Positions 60,275 to 64,000 of a stretch of DNA of 64,000 nt are shown in pieces. Within the stretch, counting starts at the first letter, position 1. Each line of letters opens with the position of its first letter. Origin of the DNA: Heterobilharzia americana (Eukaryota; Platyhelminthes; Trematoda; Strigeidida; Schistosomatidae); assembly GCA_944470555.2 (NCBI GenBank), contig OX104132.1, positions 11,355,755-11,419,754 of the forward strand, in the 5' to 3' direction. The position numbers and the translations under genes were made by a program. The notes under the pieces are model-generated. The model was not told the origin of the DNA. It saw only the letters and a program-made list of their open reading frames with translations, and ran no database searches.

Positions 60275-61705
60275 TGTGTTACATAAACACACTTTTACAG
60301 CCAGTGATGAGTTTCAGTTCGAACAAATTAGTCGTTATGATCTGCGCAACCACGCCCATAGCTTAAAAATGAAGTCGTTCAAGTCCTGCTTGCGCGCAAA
60401 CTTCTTTGACGTCAAATTCTCTCAGTTGTGGAACAGACTTCCAGCTGAAGTGAAGGCCTCCAAATCAACCTCTGAATTTGGTCGGTTGCTGGCTGACTTC
60501 TTATCATCTGGTGACTTCTACGTTTATCGAATGTACCAACAGTCTCTCCCACGACACTTCGCATACTCGGCTCTCCTAATGTATAATGAGACAGCCACCA
60601 CACCTACACTGGTCTTTCATACGAAGCGTTGAGGAGACTTCCATAAGTTACCACCTCAAACTAACGGCACATTGTGCCCCACCCAACACAGTAATCAAAA
60701 ACAGAAATCCCACACCACATGAGAGCATGAAATTTATATTTTTAAATACTCTATAGAATAAGGATAAACAGTGATAGCCATAGCAAGGGAAGTTAAGTAG
60801 GGAGAAACATGAACATAGAAAACACTCTCCTTGTTGAAATTCTTGCTTTCTCCGCTTTGTCTGCCGCTTTATCTGTTTTTTTCTCGTTGTAGAAAAATAA
60901 TTCAGTTCTAAACGTTGGCTTTGTTGCCATCGAGAATTAATTACTTAAGGAGCAGACCATGGCTGAAACTGCCCTTCATGGAGGGTAGCCAGTTTTACCA
61001 CGTTTAGAATACCTAGCTACAACAAGCAGAAATAAAAAATGTTCACTTGACTACAACTTCATGACCATCAAAATCTGGGATTTACTCATTATAAAAGTGA
61101 CCAGCAAAGTCCAACACTTGCCAACTGCAAGGCTGCCACGACCCGTGAAAACGAAGGGCAAGATGTTCTGGAAGCCTGTTTGGTGCATTTAAACAAGTCT
61201 GTTGCTTCTCGACGCTGAAGTTGGAAAAGTGAAGACATTTGGCTTTCAGTCATAATATTCATCAAGATTATGAATCTTCGTTGTGGAATGGTGTTAACAT
61301 GGATGAATTATACAGTCCTGGAATCGTCAATGAAGTACAATAGGTAAACAATTCGTAAACTTTTCATCATTGTCTCAAGCAAAAAGTACAAACTGCTACA
61401 ATGGAAGCATAAGCTTCAAGCATGAGTTTTCTCCAGGTAATACCTGTAGTGTCTAGATACAAACCCTTTTTTTTGTGAATGCTAAGACAATACTTCCACT
61501 CGTCCAACTTGTAAATTTTCTGCACACTTATTCTGCTGGGATGTTCCATTATATGAACATGCAGCACTTATATCTTCTAGTGACAATAGGCGGGGGTCGA
61601 GATTACCCTCCATGAAGATGAATGTAATTTGTATATCAACTTATTTATACCTGTAAAAATGGTGTGTGCCTGTATATTCAGGAATAAATATTATTATTAT
61701 ATGTA
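59730..61705 (+). mobile_element. non-LTR element of Jockey/CR1 superfamily, 3' part
   Basis: The plus-strand frame to 60,274 starts within RT just after the active site: AYTFTRDDLSHPRALIQREL, then WSTAWKLQFNIGKC (RT block D, about 59,810) and CVSPLLEYCPFI, RYFTARLLGHH, TRCRTLSLETLQMRLLKINL. After a frame break near 60,270 it continues as ISRYDLRNHAHSLKMKSF, FFDVKFSQLWNRLPAEVKAS and ends at 60,632. A long 3' UTR leads to GGAATAAATATTATTATTAT at about 61,684-61,703, a terminus with AATAAA and an ATT tail. The 5' truncation is near 59,730. Confidence 0.75.
60276..60632 (+). pseudogene. reverse transcriptase extreme C-terminus, shifted frame
   Basis: Continues the element after a frame change at about 60,270. 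FSQLWNRLPAEVKASKSTSE followed by FGRLLADFL is the standard closing block of Jockey/CR1-type ORF2 proteins (compare FFSLRVCALWNALPRHI in the 53.7-kb element). Confidence 0.7.
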
Positions 61706-64000
61706 TTTGCACTTAGCTCAGGCTAGCTGTTTAACGTCAAAGCTGAACGGCAAGAATAAGGCTTATCTTGAGGTATTTGTGACTCTCCTAAACTGAAAGT
61801 GAAACAGGCTGGTCTTCTACAAACCTGAATTTGTCTGCTGTGGACATCGTGTCTCTTAGTGATATTCTTGCTTACAACCCACTTAGCTTGATCGACTGTT
61901 CAACTTTTAAAGCGAAGTGGAGCCAAGTCTTATGAACTTCCAGAGACACCCGCTGACGGGCCAATTTACTTTGTTTTGTACACTTGCTTTGAATCAGTAA
62001 TAAGGGTGTTATTCAAATTTGAAGGATGACCTCCGTGTGATTTCACAGAGAACTTGTTTGTTAGAAGGATTTTAGACAGCCAGATTTCTGATTTCATACG
62101 TTTAATGAGCAGATGATGTTCAACAAGATCGATTTCTCTCCAGATTGTGATCCGTCAGCCAATTTCAGGAAAACTGAGAACTTCTGGAGCCTGAAGATGT
62201 GTAAAGTATATACGCGGAGAATGTTTGGAGCCCTTAACAGGCAGCTGTCATAAAGAGAGCTTTCAGATGGATGTCTGCATATCATCCCAAGCCAATTCTC
62301 CGCGGCTATCCAAGTTTTGGTTTGCGATGGATATGCTGCCTTTCTTATTTGAAGTGAACCACTGCCCACAAAATAAAAGAATAATCATGGGATCGGTTGT
62401 TTGTGCAGTACCCGACCACTTGCAGACATTTTCCTGCAGAAAAATGTACTAAACGTCATTTATGTCCCCAAACAAATCTCAGTAGAGAAATGTGGATGGC
62501 ACACCAGGCATGATAAAACAGACAGTTTGTTGAAATCGTATTCTTTTAAAAATATTCATTTAGACTTAGCATAATATGTTATAAGAACAGACAGTTAATC
62601 AAAGGGAAAAACTGATGTTGGACCTCTTATTCTGGAGAATAACAGTTGGCATAAGGACACTGGCAAGTGACATAGCTGGGACTGACTGGTTCACTGACCT
62701 CCGAAAACTTTGAGTAATGTATTTTGTCCAAAGAAGTATATGAACGAATTCAGGTGATTTGAAGTAAACACTGTTCACGGCCATAGAAACATCATTGTTC
62801 TCAACAGGAATATGATGCCATTTTCGCGTGAGGTGGACTTTCAAGAACCTATTTCGTCACGCCGAACATGCATACTGTCTTTAGCAGCAAGTCTGCTTCT
62901 TCAAAGCTCTTTATTCAGTAAGTGGTGACCCTTCATTGGGTTCACTTTTGAAAAGTGTGTACAAGAGTGACGTCCAATGCATATCTTACGGATGCACACC
63001 TATTTTGTATAGCAAAACAGATTAAAAACGCAACTGTTGACGGCGTGAGACTGATCTGCAGACTATCTCCTTAAAGTTGCCTATGGAAATGATGGTTCCA
63101 TTTTTGGGTGGCAGTAGTCATGATGGTACGAAGTTAAGGGTTTAGGCTAACAAAAATCAATTATTGCCTCATTTTGCCGTGGTATAGGAGGGCTATGGAT
63201 CATGCCAAAAGCAATGCGAGACTCTATCCTGTGTGACCATTACAACCGCGTCTGCTTTTGCTGCCATATTTTTGTATCTTCATGCAAGCGCAATGTTACC
63301 GCATTGTTCTCTTGCTCTTGTTGTCACTCATTCTCGTAAAAGTACGCAAACCGCTTTCCCTTTCTCGGTAAATTTATTGCTACTTCTGTCCTTCATAACT
63401 CCCTCAAACTTATCTTTCAGCTTGTTGTCTACTTCGAGCGCCGTTTAACTGCGCCGAAGGTTATATCTGCAGTCACCATGGTGGTTCCCTCTCGGCTGTC
63501 CGCTAGCAGTATTCTTGGAGTACTCGGAGTTTGTTTTCAGTATTTATGCCTGTGCTGTGGCCGCTTTATTTACATATTATATTATCAGTAGCCGCATGCT
63601 TGTTTTTTGATATCTTCTGAATATACTTCGGTTATGCATTTACCGAGGAAGCAGCAGACACTACAAAGAAGCGACGCAGTGGCCTAATTTGGTCAAATAG
63701 AAACATCTGATCTAGAGGCTGAATCCTGACCGAAACGCTCATATTTCAGTGCCCCACAAATAACTAAGAGAGATGTTTCTTCCTAGAACCCGAAAGGTCA
63801 TATGATCTAGACAGATACGGGCCAGTTGGCTCATGGATAATCTTGCCTCACTGGTTTTAAGCCTTCTCTGAAAAGATTTTTGAAAGATTCAGAGTGAGTT
63901 GAGACTAGATTGGGTGCGTATAGACCTTGAAACTTGCGTAAGGAGTCTTTCGTTTAACTCTCGCTCCTAGGGCTAACACATATTCCCTCAACCAGTTGAT
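61705..64000. other. intergenic stretch, no gene recognised
   Basis: Short frames on both strands, such as 62,094-62,369 minus and 63,233-63,448 plus, match nothing I recognise. The block CTTCCTAGAACCCGAAAGG at 63,780-63,798 weakly recalls CTCCCTAGAATCCGAGAGG at 43,751-43,769 in the family A 5' UTR, so a 5' UTR fragment of such an element may lie here. Confidence 0.35.

Overview
The window reads as nuclear DNA of a flatworm, most probably a schistosome. It is AT-rich, with one gene spread over more than 33 kb of introns and dense degraded retroelements. Several short tRNA-like repeats carry the hammerhead-ribozyme layout known from schistosome SM-alpha-type SINEs (CTGATGA, a short stem II, GAAA, then a stem III with a two-base loop). 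Genus is an inference; no species is claimed.

The only well-supported host gene is a uridine-cytidine kinase-like 1 (UCKL1) orthologue on the minus strand. Nine coding exons between 42,996 and 14,350 join in frame with canonical GT..AG borders into 537 residues. The first half is a P-loop uridine kinase and the second half a uracil phosphoribosyltransferase-type domain, joined by an acidic, Asn-rich linker. A 49-bp exon at 47,413-47,461 probably lies upstream. The start codon and promoter were not found.

Layout: 1-14,350 lies downstream of the gene and holds an RTE-type fragment at the left edge, a run of hammerhead SINE copies (0.6 kb and 6.9-9.6 kb), a foldback repeat at 6.1-6.5 kb and three 3' fragments of RTE-type elements (10.9-13.1 kb). 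14,350-47,461 is the gene; its introns hold RTE-type fragments of two families, foldback elements with tRNA-like arms, a 610-bp hairpin at 19.7-20.3 kb, long (AT)n tracts and one nearly full-length decayed RTE element (43.6-46.9 kb). 47.5-53 kb has two more fragments of the second RTE family and otherwise nothing recognised. 53.2-58.0 kb holds two CR1-like elements in tandem on the minus strand. 59.7-61.7 kb holds the 3' part of another non-LTR element on the plus strand. The last 2.3 kb has no recognisable gene.

No tRNA, rRNA, CRISPR or bacterial-type operon is present. The most interesting material is the set of hammerhead relics, one of which (7,009-7,051) keeps its core and a compensated stem III, together with the inverted-repeat elements inside the UCKL1 introns.
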